Assembly (NCBI RefSeq): GCF_005870025.1
Contig: NZ_VATA01000002.1
Span: 186,001-250,000 of the forward strand
DNA: 64,000 nucleotides
Direction of reading: 5' to 3'
Source: Poseidonocella sp. HB161398
GTDB lineage: Bacteria > Pseudomonadota > Alphaproteobacteria > Rhodobacterales > Rhodobacteraceae
In this document: in pieces, positions 1-7,699 of the stretch
Layout: each line of letters begins with the position of its first letter
Position numbering within the stretch: position 1 is the first letter of the stretch
The notes under the pieces: generated by a model
Seen by the model: the letters and a program-made list of their open reading frames with translations, nothing else
Databases searched by the model: none
Told to the model about the DNA's origin: nothing
Program-made: the position numbers and the translations under genes

Positions 1-294
1 CCGCGCGGCCTCGGCCAGCTCCTCGGGCTCCGATCCGCCGAGCTGCAGCGCCAGCGGATGCTCGGCCGCGTCATGGTCCAGCAGATGCAGCGCGCCGCCG
101 CGCACCAGCGCGGGCGCGGTGACCATCTCGGTATAGAGCAGCGCCCGGGCCGAGAACTGCCGGTGCAGCATGCGGCAGTGACGGTCGGTCCAGTCCATCA
201 TCGGCGCCACGGAGAGGCGGGACGCGCGTTCAATCAGGGAGGGGCTGCCGCCCGTCGCGCTCCGGTCCCGCTCTTGCCTGTCAGGTGTCATCAT
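1..294 (-). CDS. dusA: tRNA-dihydrouridine synthase A, N-terminal part (cut by window edge)
   Basis: The minus-strand frame begins with two adjacent ATGs (294 or 291) and stays open to the left edge, giving 98 codons. After about 27 poorly conserved residues comes [16 protein letters not shown], the FMN-binding start of the DusA TIM barrel, followed by [13 protein letters not shown] and the HPLALQLGG strand, all in the expected order. DusA reduces uridines 20/20a in the tRNA D-loop using FMN and NADPH. The catalytic cysteine lies beyond the edge. A second family member, dusB, is at 34.25-35.23 kb. Seen: N-terminal motifs. Inferred: the rest of the gene lies to the left. Confidence 0.9.
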   Translation of the reverse strand, partial: MMTPDRQERDRSATGGSPSLIERASRLSVAPMMDWTDRHCRMLHRQFSARALLYTEMVTAPALVRGGALHLLDHDAAEHPLALQLGGSEPEELAEAAR

Positions 295-497
295 CGTCTT
301 CCAGCGTCGCCCGTCATTTCGGTTCCGCCGCCAGTCCCCGGGACCGCCGAATTGCATTCCAGGACTGCCGGCATGGCCGCCGTTATATCGCGGGTGCGGC
401 GGAATGGCACGAGCTCTTTGCCGCGCCGCTCCATGGCCGGAGCGCTGCGCTCCGGAAGGCCGGCGCGGCCGTTCGGGCCGCGCCGCCGATCGCGGGA

Positions 498-1619
498 TTA
501 GACAGCGGCCAGGGCCTCGTCCAGCATCTCGCGGAGCACGCCTGGCGCGACATCGGAGGTCACGAAGGCCGCGCCGATGTCGCGTGCGAGGATGAACCGC
601 AGCTTGCCGTCCAGCACCTTCTTGTCCTGCGCCATCAGCCCGATCAGCGCCTCGGCGCCCGGCAGCTCGCCGGGAATGTCGGCCAGGTCGGTCTTCATCC
701 CCATCTCGCGCAGATGCGCGCGCACCCGCGAGGGCGCCTCCTGCGAGCAGAGCCCCAGCCGCGCCGAGAGCTCGAAGGCCAGCGCGCAGCCGATCGCCAC
801 GCCCTCGCCATGCAGCAGCCGGCCGGAATAGCCCGTCGCCGCCTCGAGCGCATGGCAGAAGGTGTGGCCCAGGTTCAGGAGCGCGCGGTCGCCCTGCTCG
901 GTCTCGTCGCGGGCCACGATCTCGGCCTTCATCTCGACCGAGCGCGTCACCGCGCGCAGCCGGGCCGCCGGATCGCCCGCGGCCAGCTTCGGGCCGTTCG
1001 CCTCGAGCCATTCGAAGAAGGCGGCATCGCCCAGGAGGCCGTATTTCACCACCTCGCCATAGCCCGCCAGCAGGTCGCGCCGCGGAAGGCTAGCCAGCAC
1101 GCCGGTATCCGCCAGCACCAGCGAGGGCTGGTGGAAGGCGCCGATCAGGTTCTTGCCGTGATGGGTGTTGATGCCGGTCTTGCCGCCGACCGAGCTGTCG
1201 ACCTGTGCCAGCAGCGAGGTCGGGATCTGCACGAAGCGCACGCCCCGGCGCAGCACTGCCGCCGCGAAGCCGACCAGATCGCCGATCACCCCGCCGCCGA
1301 GCGCGATCACGATGTCGCGCCGCTCGATCCGCTGGTCGAGGAGCCAGGAGCAGACCGTCTCCAGCTGGCCCCAGCATTTCGTCGCCTCGCCGGGCGGCAG
1401 CGACAGATGCGCCGAGGCGATGCCCTCGGCCTCCAGCGACCGGACCAGACCGGGCAGGTGGTGCCCGGCCACGGTGCTGTCCGACACGATCGCGACGCGG
1501 GGCCGGTGGAGCAGCGGCGCGATCAGCGCGCCCGCCCGGTCCAGAAGCCCCTCTGCGATCAGCACGTCATAGGCGCGCTCTCCAAGGGCCACATGGACCC
1601 GCTCAACCGGTTCGCTCAC
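498..1619 (-). CDS. aroB: 3-dehydroquinate synthase
   Basis: This enzyme converts DAHP to 3-dehydroquinate, the second step of the shikimate pathway, using NAD and a divalent metal in the cytoplasm. The 373 residues match the usual family length. GGGVIGD (about 108-114) binds [14 protein letters not shown] (141-151) and GYGEVVKYG (187-195) form the active site, and [11 protein letters not shown] carries a metal-binding histidine. The ATG at 1619 lies inside the 3' end of aroK (17-bp overlap), so the two are co-transcribed and probably translationally coupled. Some 200 bp without a recognisable gene separate it from dusA. Confidence 0.97.
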   Translation of the reverse strand: MSEPVERVHVALGERAYDVLIAEGLLDRAGALIAPLLHRPRVAIVSDSTVAGHHLPGLVRSLEAEGIASAHLSLPPGEATKCWGQLETVCSWLLDQRIERRDIVIALGGGVIGDLVGFAAAVLRRGVRFVQIPTSLLAQVDSSVGGKTGINTHHGKNLIGAFHQPSLVLADTGVLASLPRRDLLAGYGEVVKYGLLGDAAFFEWLEANGPKLAAGDPAARLRAVTRSVEMKAEIVARDETEQGDRALLNLGHTFCHALEAATGYSGRLLHGEGVAIGCALAFELSARLGLCSQEAPSRVRAHLREMGMKTDLADIPGELPGAEALIGLMAQDKKVLDGKLRFILARDIGAAFVTSDVAPGVLREMLDEALAAV

Positions 1620-2208
1620 CGCTCTCCTCCAGGATGTCGTTCAGTTTCGCCAATTCCGAAATGACTTGGCCGGTCGTGTCGGCCACGCTGTCCTCGGGCC
1701 GGGCCCGGACATGGACCGGGGCGCGCGCATAGACCGGATTGCGGCTCTCGCAGAGCTCGGCCAGCGTGCGGTAGGGGTTCTCCGTCTGCAGCAGCGGCCG
1801 GCCCGTGCGCCCCTTCACCCGCGACCACAGGAGCGGCACATCCGCCTGCAGCCAGACCGCCAGCCCGTCGCGGTTGATGTTCAGGCGGTTGGTGTGGTTC
1901 ATCCAGGCGCCGCCGCCGGTCGAGAGGATTTTCGGTTCGTCCTGCAAGAGCCGCAGGATCACCTGGGTTTCCTTCTCGCGGAAATAGATCTCGCCGAAGC
2001 GGGCGAAGAGCTCGGGGATCTCGTAGGAGGAGGCGCGCACGATCTCCTCGTCCGAATCCATGAACGGGACCCCGAGCTGACGCGACAGTTCCCGGCCGAC
2101 CGAGGTCTTGCCGCAGCCCATCATCCCCACCAGGACCACTGTCTTGTTCAATCGGTAGGTCAATCTGCCGGTCCGGTCCTGCTCTATTGACGGATTGAGA
2201 CACGGCAC
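1603..2208 (-). CDS. aroK: Shikimate kinase
   Basis: It phosphorylates shikimate with ATP, the fifth step of the shikimate pathway. The P-loop GMMGCGKTS is followed by DSDEEI (substrate-binding aspartate), the lid region and STGGGAW, as in the family. The start is not obvious. No ATG lies upstream of the P-loop in frame. Possible starts are TTG 2247, GTG 2208, TTG 2163 and TTG 2151, none with a strong Shine-Dalgarno sequence. I chose GTG 2208 because the predicted promoter (-10 at 2232-2237) places transcription start near 2225, which excludes TTG 2247. TTG 2163 (187 codons) would also fit the family length. It overlaps aroB downstream. Confidence 0.93.
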   Translation of the reverse strand: MPCLNPSIEQDRTGRLTYRLNKTVVLVGMMGCGKTSVGRELSRQLGVPFMDSDEEIVRASSYEIPELFARFGEIYFREKETQVILRLLQDEPKILSTGGGAWMNHTNRLNINRDGLAVWLQADVPLLWSRVKGRTGRPLLQTENPYRTLAELCESRNPVYARAPVHVRARPEDSVADTTGQVISELAKLNDILEESGERTG

Positions 2209-2222
2209 CGCCGTGTTATACT
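2195..2222 (+). promoter_or_regulatory. Predicted sigma-70-type promoter for the 2291-4822 unit
   Basis: TTGAGA (2195-2200), a 16-bp spacer and TATACT (2217-2222) face the small membrane-protein gene. The predicted start, about 2229, nearly coincides with that of the divergent aroK promoter, so the two polymerases would compete for the same DNA. Pattern match only. Confidence 0.5.
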
Positions 2223-2231
2223 GGGAGGCGA

Positions 2232-2260
2232 CGTATAAGTTGAACAAGAAACATCGTCAA
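2232..2260 (-). promoter_or_regulatory. Predicted sigma-70-type promoter of aroK-aroB
   Basis: On the minus strand TTGACG (2260-2255) is followed after 17 bp by TATACG (2237-2232). It points into aroK and predicts a start near 2225. It lies back to back with the plus-strand promoter at 2195-2222. Pattern match only. Confidence 0.55.
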
Positions 2261-2290
2261 ACGCGCAGAGGCTCCGAAGGCAGGTCTGAG

Positions 2291-2422
2291 ATGATAATAC
2301 TGAAAGCACTGGCATTCCTGCTGGTCGTAGCGGGACTCGGGCTGGTGGGATTCGCCTATTTCGGCAATCTGGCGCCAGTGCCGACCGAAATGTCGATCCC
2401 GGTGGAACTCGGTGCGCAGTAG
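2291..2422 (+). CDS. Small single-pass membrane protein, unknown function
   Basis: This is a 43-residue protein starting MIILKALAFLL, with one hydrophobic segment (about residues 2-22) and a short tail LAPVPTEMSIPVELGAQ predicted outside the membrane. The ATG at 2291 follows a purine-rich stretch (GGCAGGTCTGAG). An upstream in-frame extension is possible but would add charged residues with no counterpart in such proteins. From memory, a similar short protein sits before xerD in other Rhodobacterales. The next gene starts inside its last codons. No function can be given. Confidence 0.7.
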   Translation: MIILKALAFLLVVAGLGLVGFAYFGNLAPVPTEMSIPVELGAQ

Positions 2423-3899
2423 CGTCCGCATCGCGGTCGCGCTCTGTGCCGGACTGGCGCTGCCCGGGCAACCGGCCGCGGCCCAGGACCGCGCGGGCGG
2501 ATCGCTGCCGTGGCTCAGCGACAGCCTGTCCGGCAGCACGCCGGGCCTGCCGCCCCCCGCGGGCGCCGCGCAGGTGGAAACCGGCACGCTCGGCCAGCTC
2601 GACCGCGACGCGACCGGGCTGATCCCGGCGCGCGCCGCCGGGCTGCCGCCCGACCTGTGGAAGACCAGCGACAGCGACCGGGTGATCGCCATGCTCGACA
2701 GGCTGCCGCCCTCGCCCTATCCCGGCGCCCAGGCGCTGGTGCAGCGGCTGCTGCTGACCGAGGCCGAGCCGCCCGCGCGGATGGACGACGCGCTCTTGAC
2801 CGCGCGGATCGACGCGCTCCTGCGCCGCGGCGCCATCGACCGTGCCCAGGCGCTGATCGAGCGCGCCGGGCCCGACACGCCCGACCTCTTCCGCCGCTGG
2901 TTCGACATCAGCCTGCTCTCGGACAGCGAGGACCGCGCCTGCCAGGCGCTGGAGGCCAATCCCGGGCTGACCCCCAATCCGATCACCCGCGTCTTCTGCC
3001 TGGCGCGCGAGGGCCGCTGGACGACCGCCGCGCTGACGCTGGAAAGCGGCCGCGGCCTCGGCGATGTCTCCGAGTCGGAATACGCGCTCCTGGCGCGCTT
3101 CCTCGATCCCGATCTCTACGAGGGCGAGCCGCCGCTGACCCCGCCCCGCCAGGTCACGCCGCTGGCCTTCCGCATGTTCGAGGCGATCGGCGAGCCGCTG
3201 CCGACCCGCGACCTGCCGCTGGCCTTCGCCTGGTCCGACCTGCGCTTCGTCTCCGGCTGGAAGGCGCAGCTCGAGGCGGCCGAGCGGCTGGCGCGTGCCG
3301 GATCGGTCTCGGGCAACCGCCTGCTCGGGCTCTATACCGAGCGCAAGGCGACGGTCTCGGGCGCGATCTGGGACCGGGTGCGCGCGGTGCAGGCGCTGGA
3401 CCTGGCGCTGAATACCGGCGATCCCTCCGCCGTCTCTGCCGCGCTGATCGATGCGCGCTCGGCGATGGGCATGGCCGGGCTCGAGCCCGCCCTGGCCGAG
3501 ATGATGGCGCACCGGCTGACGCGGCTGAGCCTGCGCGGACCGGGCGCCGAGGCCGCACTGCGGCTGCAGCTCTTCGCGGGCCAGGCGCCTGCGGCGATCC
3601 ATGACGGCGCGGGAAGCGACCTGCAGCTCGCCTGGGCGATCGCGGGCGGCCATGAGAGCCCCGCGACCGGCGACAGCCGCGCCGACCGGCTGGCGGCGGC
3701 CTTCGCGGACGACCCGGTGCCGCTGGCCGACGGCACCGGCGAGGCGATCCTCTCGGCGCTGACCCTGCTGGTGCCGGGCGCCGAGGCCGATTTCGAGGAC
3801 CATGTCCATGCGCTGGAGCTGCTGCGCGCGGCGGGCCAGGACCAGGCGGCGCGGCGGATCGCGGCGGACATGATCCTGGCCGGAGGGATCGGGCGATGA
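2412..3899 (+). CDS. Secreted alpha-helical protein of unknown function
   Basis: It is a 495-residue protein with a signal peptide: hydrophobic VRIAVALCAGLALPG followed by AAAQD, predicted cleavage near residue 24. The mature part is rich in Ala, Leu, Arg and Glu with repeated helix-pair character (for example ALLTARIDALLRRGAIDRAQALIERA), suggesting an alpha-solenoid or TPR-like fold. I see no catalytic motif. The GTG start at 2412 overlaps the preceding small ORF by 11 bp, and the stop overlaps xerD by 4 bp, so all three are likely one transcript. It may be a periplasmic scaffold; I do not recognise a named family. Confidence 0.75.
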   Translation: MRSSVRIAVALCAGLALPGQPAAAQDRAGGSLPWLSDSLSGSTPGLPPPAGAAQVETGTLGQLDRDATGLIPARAAGLPPDLWKTSDSDRVIAMLDRLPPSPYPGAQALVQRLLLTEAEPPARMDDALLTARIDALLRRGAIDRAQALIERAGPDTPDLFRRWFDISLLSDSEDRACQALEANPGLTPNPITRVFCLAREGRWTTAALTLESGRGLGDVSESEYALLARFLDPDLYEGEPPLTPPRQVTPLAFRMFEAIGEPLPTRDLPLAFAWSDLRFVSGWKAQLEAAERLARAGSVSGNRLLGLYTERKATVSGAIWDRVRAVQALDLALNTGDPSAVSAALIDARSAMGMAGLEPALAEMMAHRLTRLSLRGPGAEAALRLQLFAGQAPAAIHDGAGSDLQLAWAIAGGHESPATGDSRADRLAAAFADDPVPLADGTGEAILSALTLLVPGAEADFEDHVHALELLRAAGQDQAARRIAADMILAGGIGR

Positions 3900-4822
3900 T
3901 GGAGGGCTGGATCAGCCGCTTTCTCGAAGCGCAGAGCGCCGAGCTCGACGCCGCGCTGAACACCCGCCTCGCCTATGGCCGCGACCTGAAGGACTTCGCC
4001 ACCTGGCTCGGCGGGCATGACAGCGATTTCCTGAAGATCGACCGCGCGGGCATCGAGGACTACATCGCGTTCTGCGAGGCCCAGGGCCTGTCGCGCGCCA
4101 CCCGCGCGCGCCGCCTCGCCTCGATCCGCCAGCTCTTCCGCTTCGCCTATGAGGAAGGCCTACGCGGCGACAATCCGGCGATCCAGATCCGCGGGCCCGG
4201 CCGGGCCAAGCGGCTGCCGAAGACGCTGAGCATCGAGGAGGTGGAACGCCTTCTCGAGGCGGCCAAGAACCACGGCCGCAACCAGCTGGAGAAGACCCGC
4301 ACCACCTGCCTGGTGGAACTGCTCTATGCCACCGGCATGCGGGTGAGCGAGCTCGTCACCCTGCCCGTCTCCGCCGTGCGCGGCAATCCGGCGATGATCC
4401 TGGTGCGCGGCAAGGGCGACAAGGAGCGGCTGGTGCCGCTTTCGCCGCCCGCCAAGGCCACGCTGGCCGCCTGGCTGGCCGAGCGCGACGCCGAGGAGGA
4501 GGCCGCGAAGAAGGCCCGCGGCAAGCCCGCCTCGCCCTATCTCTTCCCCGGCCGCGGCCAGACCGGCCACATGACGCGGCAGGCCTTCTTCGTCCTGATG
4601 AAGACCGTCGCGGTCAAGGCCGGGGTCTCTCCGGCCACGGTGACGCCGCACACGATCCGCCACGCCTTCGCCACGCACCTGCTGCAGAACGGCGCCGACC
4701 TGCGGGCGATCCAGATGATGCTGGGCCATGCCGATCTGGCGACGACCGAGGTCTATACCCATGTGCTGGAAGCGCGGCTGCGCGAGCTGGTGCTGGAGCA
4801 CCATCCCCTGGCCGAGGAGTGA
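3896..4822 (+). CDS. xerD: Tyrosine recombinase XerD
   Basis: XerD with XerC resolves chromosome dimers at dif near the FtsK-loaded septum. The 308 residues contain an N-terminal SAM-like DNA-binding domain (about 1-90) and the catalytic domain with all active residues visible: R149 (TGMRVSEL), K173 (RGKGDKERLVPL), H252 and R255 (HTIRHAFATHLL), H278 (LGHADL) and the nucleophile Y287 (TTEVYTHV). The start ATGATG overlaps the previous stop, with GGAGGG about 8 nt upstream. No integrase-like neighbours or attachment sites are present, so a housekeeping XerD is more likely than a mobile-element integrase. XerC would be elsewhere. Confidence 0.95.
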   Translation: MMEGWISRFLEAQSAELDAALNTRLAYGRDLKDFATWLGGHDSDFLKIDRAGIEDYIAFCEAQGLSRATRARRLASIRQLFRFAYEEGLRGDNPAIQIRGPGRAKRLPKTLSIEEVERLLEAAKNHGRNQLEKTRTTCLVELLYATGMRVSELVTLPVSAVRGNPAMILVRGKGDKERLVPLSPPAKATLAAWLAERDAEEEAAKKARGKPASPYLFPGRGQTGHMTRQAFFVLMKTVAVKAGVSPATVTPHTIRHAFATHLLQNGADLRAIQMMLGHADLATTEVYTHVLEARLRELVLEHHPLAEE

Positions 4823-4830
4823 AGGACAGG

Positions 4831-4851
4831 GCGGTTCCACTTGAAAACCGC
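4831..4851. repeat. Dispersed palindrome, copy 1
   Basis: GCGGTT and AACCGC flank a 9-nt loop, in the gap between the convergent xerD and patatin genes. It resembles the palindromes at 18908, 37550, 37573 and 42183. It has no T-tract, so it is not a typical terminator. Confidence 0.5.
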
Positions 4852-4867
4852 TCCGTAGTCCCTTGAT

Positions 4868-5926
4868 TTAGCTGAACATCGCCACTTCGTCGACCGAGCT
4901 TTCCTCGCCGATCTTGTCGAAATGCGCCGCCAGGAAGTTATCCGCCGCGGCGTAGCCCGCCTTGTGCAGCTTGCCCAGCAGGTAGGGCGACGGGATCAGC
5001 TTGGTCACCACCGACAGCTCGCGCATCATCTCGTCATCCGAGATCATGTGGATATTGACCCCGCGCATCGAGCCCTCGGGGATCTGCCCGGTCGCCAGCA
5101 GCCGCTTGACGAAGGAGATCGCCCGGAGCTCGCGCAGGAGCGAGGAGTTGAAGCTGATCTCGTTGATCCGGTTGTCGATTTCCTGCGGCGTGGTCGGCAG
5201 CTCGTCGCGCTCCAGCGGGTTGATGTTGATCACCACGATGTCCTCCGGCAGGTGGCGGCCGAACATCGGATAGAGCGCCGGGTTGCCGGTATAGCCGCCG
5301 TCGTAGAAGAACTCGTCGCGGCCGGTCCTGCGGTCATGGATCTGCACCGCCTGGAAGATCGTCGGCAGGCAGGCGGAGGCCAGCACCGCATCGACCGAGA
5401 TCTCGTCGCCCGCGAAGATCCGCGCCTTGCCGTCGCGCACGCGGGTGGTGCAGACGAAGAATTCCGGTCCCCGCTCGGTGCGGCAGATATCGTCGAAGGC
5501 CAGCTGCTGGACGATCCGCTCCAGCGGATTGCGGTAGACGGGCCCGTACATGTAGGGCGACAGGAAGCCCGAGGCGGCCTCGGCCATCAGGAAGGCCGGC
5601 GAGGCGGCATAGGCCTCGCGGAAGAGCCCGAAGAGCGGCCCCAGCGCGTTGATCCAGGCGCTCATCCGCAGATCCTGCACCGCGCCGATCTGGGTCCAGA
5701 GCCAGTTCAGCGTCTCGATCGCCTTCTTGCGCGGATCGGGCGCCACCGGGCAGGAAAGCCCCGCCTTCAGCGCCGCGCCGTTCAGCGCCCCGGCAGAGGT
5801 GCCCGAGACCGAGGCGATCTCGATCCGCTCGTCTTCCAGGAGCCGCACCAGCGCGCCCCAGGTGAAGGCGCCATGGGCGCCGCCGCCCTGCAGCGCCAGG
5901 TTGATCCGCTTCGGGGCATCGCTCAT
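4868..5926 (-). CDS. Patatin-like phospholipase
   Basis: This is a 352-residue serine acyl hydrolase of the patatin family. The oxyanion motif GGGAHG is at 15-20, the nucleophile elbow GTSAG at 42-46 (Ser44), and the catalytic aspartate lies in YDGGYTGNPALYP in the middle of the protein. There is no signal peptide, so it is probably cytoplasmic or peripheral at the membrane. Family members hydrolyse phospholipids or other acyl esters. Some in PHA-storing bacteria act on granules, and the 3-hydroxybutyrate dehydrogenase gene two places upstream makes a link to PHB turnover conceivable, but that is inference. Its start overlaps the preceding AhpD-like gene by 4 bp. Confidence 0.92.
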   Translation of the reverse strand: MSDAPKRINLALQGGGAHGAFTWGALVRLLEDERIEIASVSGTSAGALNGAALKAGLSCPVAPDPRKKAIETLNWLWTQIGAVQDLRMSAWINALGPLFGLFREAYAASPAFLMAEAASGFLSPYMYGPVYRNPLERIVQQLAFDDICRTERGPEFFVCTTRVRDGKARIFAGDEISVDAVLASACLPTIFQAVQIHDRRTGRDEFFYDGGYTGNPALYPMFGRHLPEDIVVININPLERDELPTTPQEIDNRINEISFNSSLLRELRAISFVKRLLATGQIPEGSMRGVNIHMISDDEMMRELSVVTKLIPSPYLLGKLHKAGYAAADNFLAAHFDKIGEESSVDEVAMFS

Positions 5927-6468
5927 CCGCCGTCCTTCTCCTCGCGCCCGGCAAGGCGCTTCAGCGTGCCGGGGTCGGTGCTGCCGGAAAAGCCCATCGC
6001 CCGCTTCACTCCGGGGATCATCGCCGCGCCGTTCATGGCGAAGGCCAGCTCGATCAGCCCGTCCTCGCCGAAGGCGGCGCGCACGCGGTCGCGCGCCTCC
6101 GGATCGTCGCTGCGCCGCGCCACGACCGCATCGGCCAGCGCCATCACGTCGCCGAGCGGACCGGGCAGCTCGCCCGGCGACGCCGTCAGGAACTCCCGGA
6201 TCAGCCCCTCGCGCAGCCCCGCGGCCTTGGCCTGGGCGATCTCGCTCTCGACGCAGTCCGCGCAGCCCATCGCCAGCGCCCCGCGCAGCCGCGCCAGGTG
6301 GTAGGCCTCGGGCGGCACGTCCTGGTTGGGGTCGAGGAAGGCCAGGAACTTGCGGTAGCGCCAGAGCAGCCGGGTATTGGTCTCGGCGATCCGGCGCACA
6401 TAGGGATAGCCCACGCCGAGCCGGGACTCGGTGCGGCCGATCAGGACTTTGCTCAATGCGCCGAACAC
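5923..6468 (-). CDS. Carboxymuconolactone decarboxylase/AhpD-like protein
   Basis: A 181-residue all-alpha protein. The sequence ARLRGALAMGCADCVESE contains a CxxC (C69, C72) at the place of the AhpD/CMD peroxidatic pair. The histidine that normally follows (CxxCxxxH) is replaced by Glu76, so peroxidase-type activity is uncertain. Length and the helical C-terminal part (AFAMNGAAMIPGVKRAMG) fit uncharacterised CMD-family proteins. It overlaps the patatin gene by 4 bp and lies 18 bp after hbdH, so the three probably form one operon. Substrate unknown. Confidence 0.8.
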   Translation of the reverse strand: MFGALSKVLIGRTESRLGVGYPYVRRIAETNTRLLWRYRKFLAFLDPNQDVPPEAYHLARLRGALAMGCADCVESEIAQAKAAGLREGLIREFLTASPGELPGPLGDVMALADAVVARRSDDPEARDRVRAAFGEDGLIELAFAMNGAAMIPGVKRAMGFSGSTDPGTLKRLAGREEKDGG

Positions 6469-6486
6469 TGCGGACCTCCTGTCAGA

Positions 6487-7260
6487 TCAGAGCGCGGTCC
6501 AGCCGCCATCCACCGAGATGGTGGTGCCGGTGACCTGGTCCGCGGCCGGGGAGCAGAGATAGAGCACGGTCCCGCCGAGCTGCTCGACCGTGGCGAATTC
6601 CTTGGAGGGCTGGCGCTCGAGAAGCACCTTCTCGATCACCTCCTCCTTGGTCATGCCGTATTCCTTCATCGTGTCGGGGATCTGCGCCTCGACCAGCGGG
6701 GTCAGCACGTAGCCCGGGCAGATCGCATTGGCGGTGATCGCCTCGCGCGCGGTTTCCAGAGCGGTGACCTTGGTCAGCCCGACAACCCCGTGCTTGGCCG
6801 CGACATAGGCGGATTTGTAGGGAGAGGCGGTCAGCCCGTGCGCCGAGGCGATATTGACCACCCGGCCCCAGCCGGCGGCGCGCATCTTCGGCAGCGCGGC
6901 GGCCGTGGTGTGGAAGGCGGAGCTGAGATTGATCGCGATGATCGCATCCCACTTGGCGGCCGGAAACTCGTCGATCGGCGCCACGTTCTGGATGCCGGCA
7001 TTGTTGACCAGGATGTCGCAGGCGCCCGCCTTCTCGATCAGCGCGCGGCAGTCGTCGCCCTTGGACATGTCCGCCGCCACATAGCGCGCCTCGACCCCGT
7101 AATCGGCGCCCAGCTTGGCGGCCAGCGCGTGATCCTCGTCGCGGTCGGTGAAGGAGTTCAGGACCACATTGATCCCCGCCTTCGCCAGTTCCGTCGCAAT
7201 GCCCAGTCCGATCCCGGAATTCGATCCGGTGACGACAGCCGTCTTGCCTGCCAGAGTCAT
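6487..7260 (-). CDS. hbdH: 3-hydroxybutyrate dehydrogenase (short-chain dehydrogenase)
   Basis: It oxidises D-3-hydroxybutyrate to acetoacetate with NAD+, the entry of PHB breakdown products into central metabolism. The 257-residue protein is a classical SDR: TGSNSGIG (11-18) binds NAD, NNAG is at 86-89, the catalytic Ser139, Tyr152 and Lys156 lie in NIASAHGL and KSAYVAAK, and the C-terminus DGGWTAL closes the fold. The segment CPGYVLTPLVEAQI matches D-beta-hydroxybutyrate dehydrogenases closely. I chose ATG 7260 because AAGGGGAG lies about 8 nt upstream and the SDR fold begins at residue 3; the longer open frame upstream is not homologous. First gene of a likely hbdH-CMD-patatin operon. Confidence 0.93.
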   Translation of the reverse strand: MTLAGKTAVVTGSNSGIGLGIATELAKAGINVVLNSFTDRDEDHALAAKLGADYGVEARYVAADMSKGDDCRALIEKAGACDILVNNAGIQNVAPIDEFPAAKWDAIIAINLSSAFHTTAAALPKMRAAGWGRVVNIASAHGLTASPYKSAYVAAKHGVVGLTKVTALETAREAITANAICPGYVLTPLVEAQIPDTMKEYGMTKEEVIEKVLLERQPSKEFATVEQLGGTVLYLCSPAADQVTGTTISVDGGWTAL

Positions 7261-7519
7261 GTCGGTACTCCCCTTCTGCCTGGCCTGAAGGTAATTGCTG
7301 CGGACGCGAAAGCCAGACCAATCATGCCCGGCCCGCGGAATCCGCGAAATTGCCGCGCTTGGATGCCATCTCCGCCCTGCCGCTGCAACCGGCGGGACTC
7401 CGCCGGGGATGCTGATTCTCTCCGCGATGGCGGGACGGGACGGGGCGGATGGCCGGGGAAAAGCCCCCGCGGGCGGGGTCCATGTCGCTTTAGGCCTTGA
7501 ATCCTTGGGCTGCCCAGAC

Positions 7520-7548
7520 AAAAAAGACGCCGGCACAAGGCCGGCGTC
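7520..7548 (-). terminator. Rho-independent terminator of the putative sRNA
   Basis: Stem GACGCCGGC/GCCGGCGTC (7526-7534 with 7540-7548), a 5-nt loop and TTTTTT on the minus strand (7525-7520). Strong and clearly oriented; the plus strand lacks a T-tract after the stem. Confidence 0.8.
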
Positions 7549-7597
7549 AAGTCATTGAGGCAGGTTTCATACAGGCAAGAAACCTATCGAGCAGTGC
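7520..7597 (-). ncRNA. Putative intergenic small RNA (about 77 nt)
   Basis: On the minus strand a sigma-70-like promoter (7602-7630) is followed by a short stretch that can fold into two hairpins. The first is a 7-bp perfect stem AGGTTTC/GAAACCT (7562-7585) with a 10-nt loop. The second is a 9-bp GC-rich terminator stem with six Us. There is no open reading frame of note, and hbdH starts more than 250 bp beyond the terminator, so this is not its leader. The layout of promoter, 5' hairpin and intrinsic terminator is that of a trans-acting, possibly Hfq-binding, sRNA; hfq is present at 24.7 kb. No known sRNA is recognised. Expression is unproven. Confidence 0.55.
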
Positions 7598-7601
7598 TTC
7601 T

Positions 7602-7630
7602 TATATAAGGCCAAGGCGGCCTGTCTCCAA
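7602..7630 (-). promoter_or_regulatory. Promoter of the putative sRNA
   Basis: TTGGAG (7630-7625), a 17-bp spacer and TATATA (7607-7602) on the minus strand. Predicted start about 7595-7597. Confidence 0.55.
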
Positions 7631-7699
7631 CCCCAAAGTTTCAAAATCGGCGCATATCTGCTAGGCAGGCCCAAACAAAACCGGAGCAGGAACAAGAAT

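Noticed and set aside
3896-4822. Phage-type integrase with an integrated element
   Set aside because: The protein matches XerD, no attachment repeats, tRNA or phage genes flank it.
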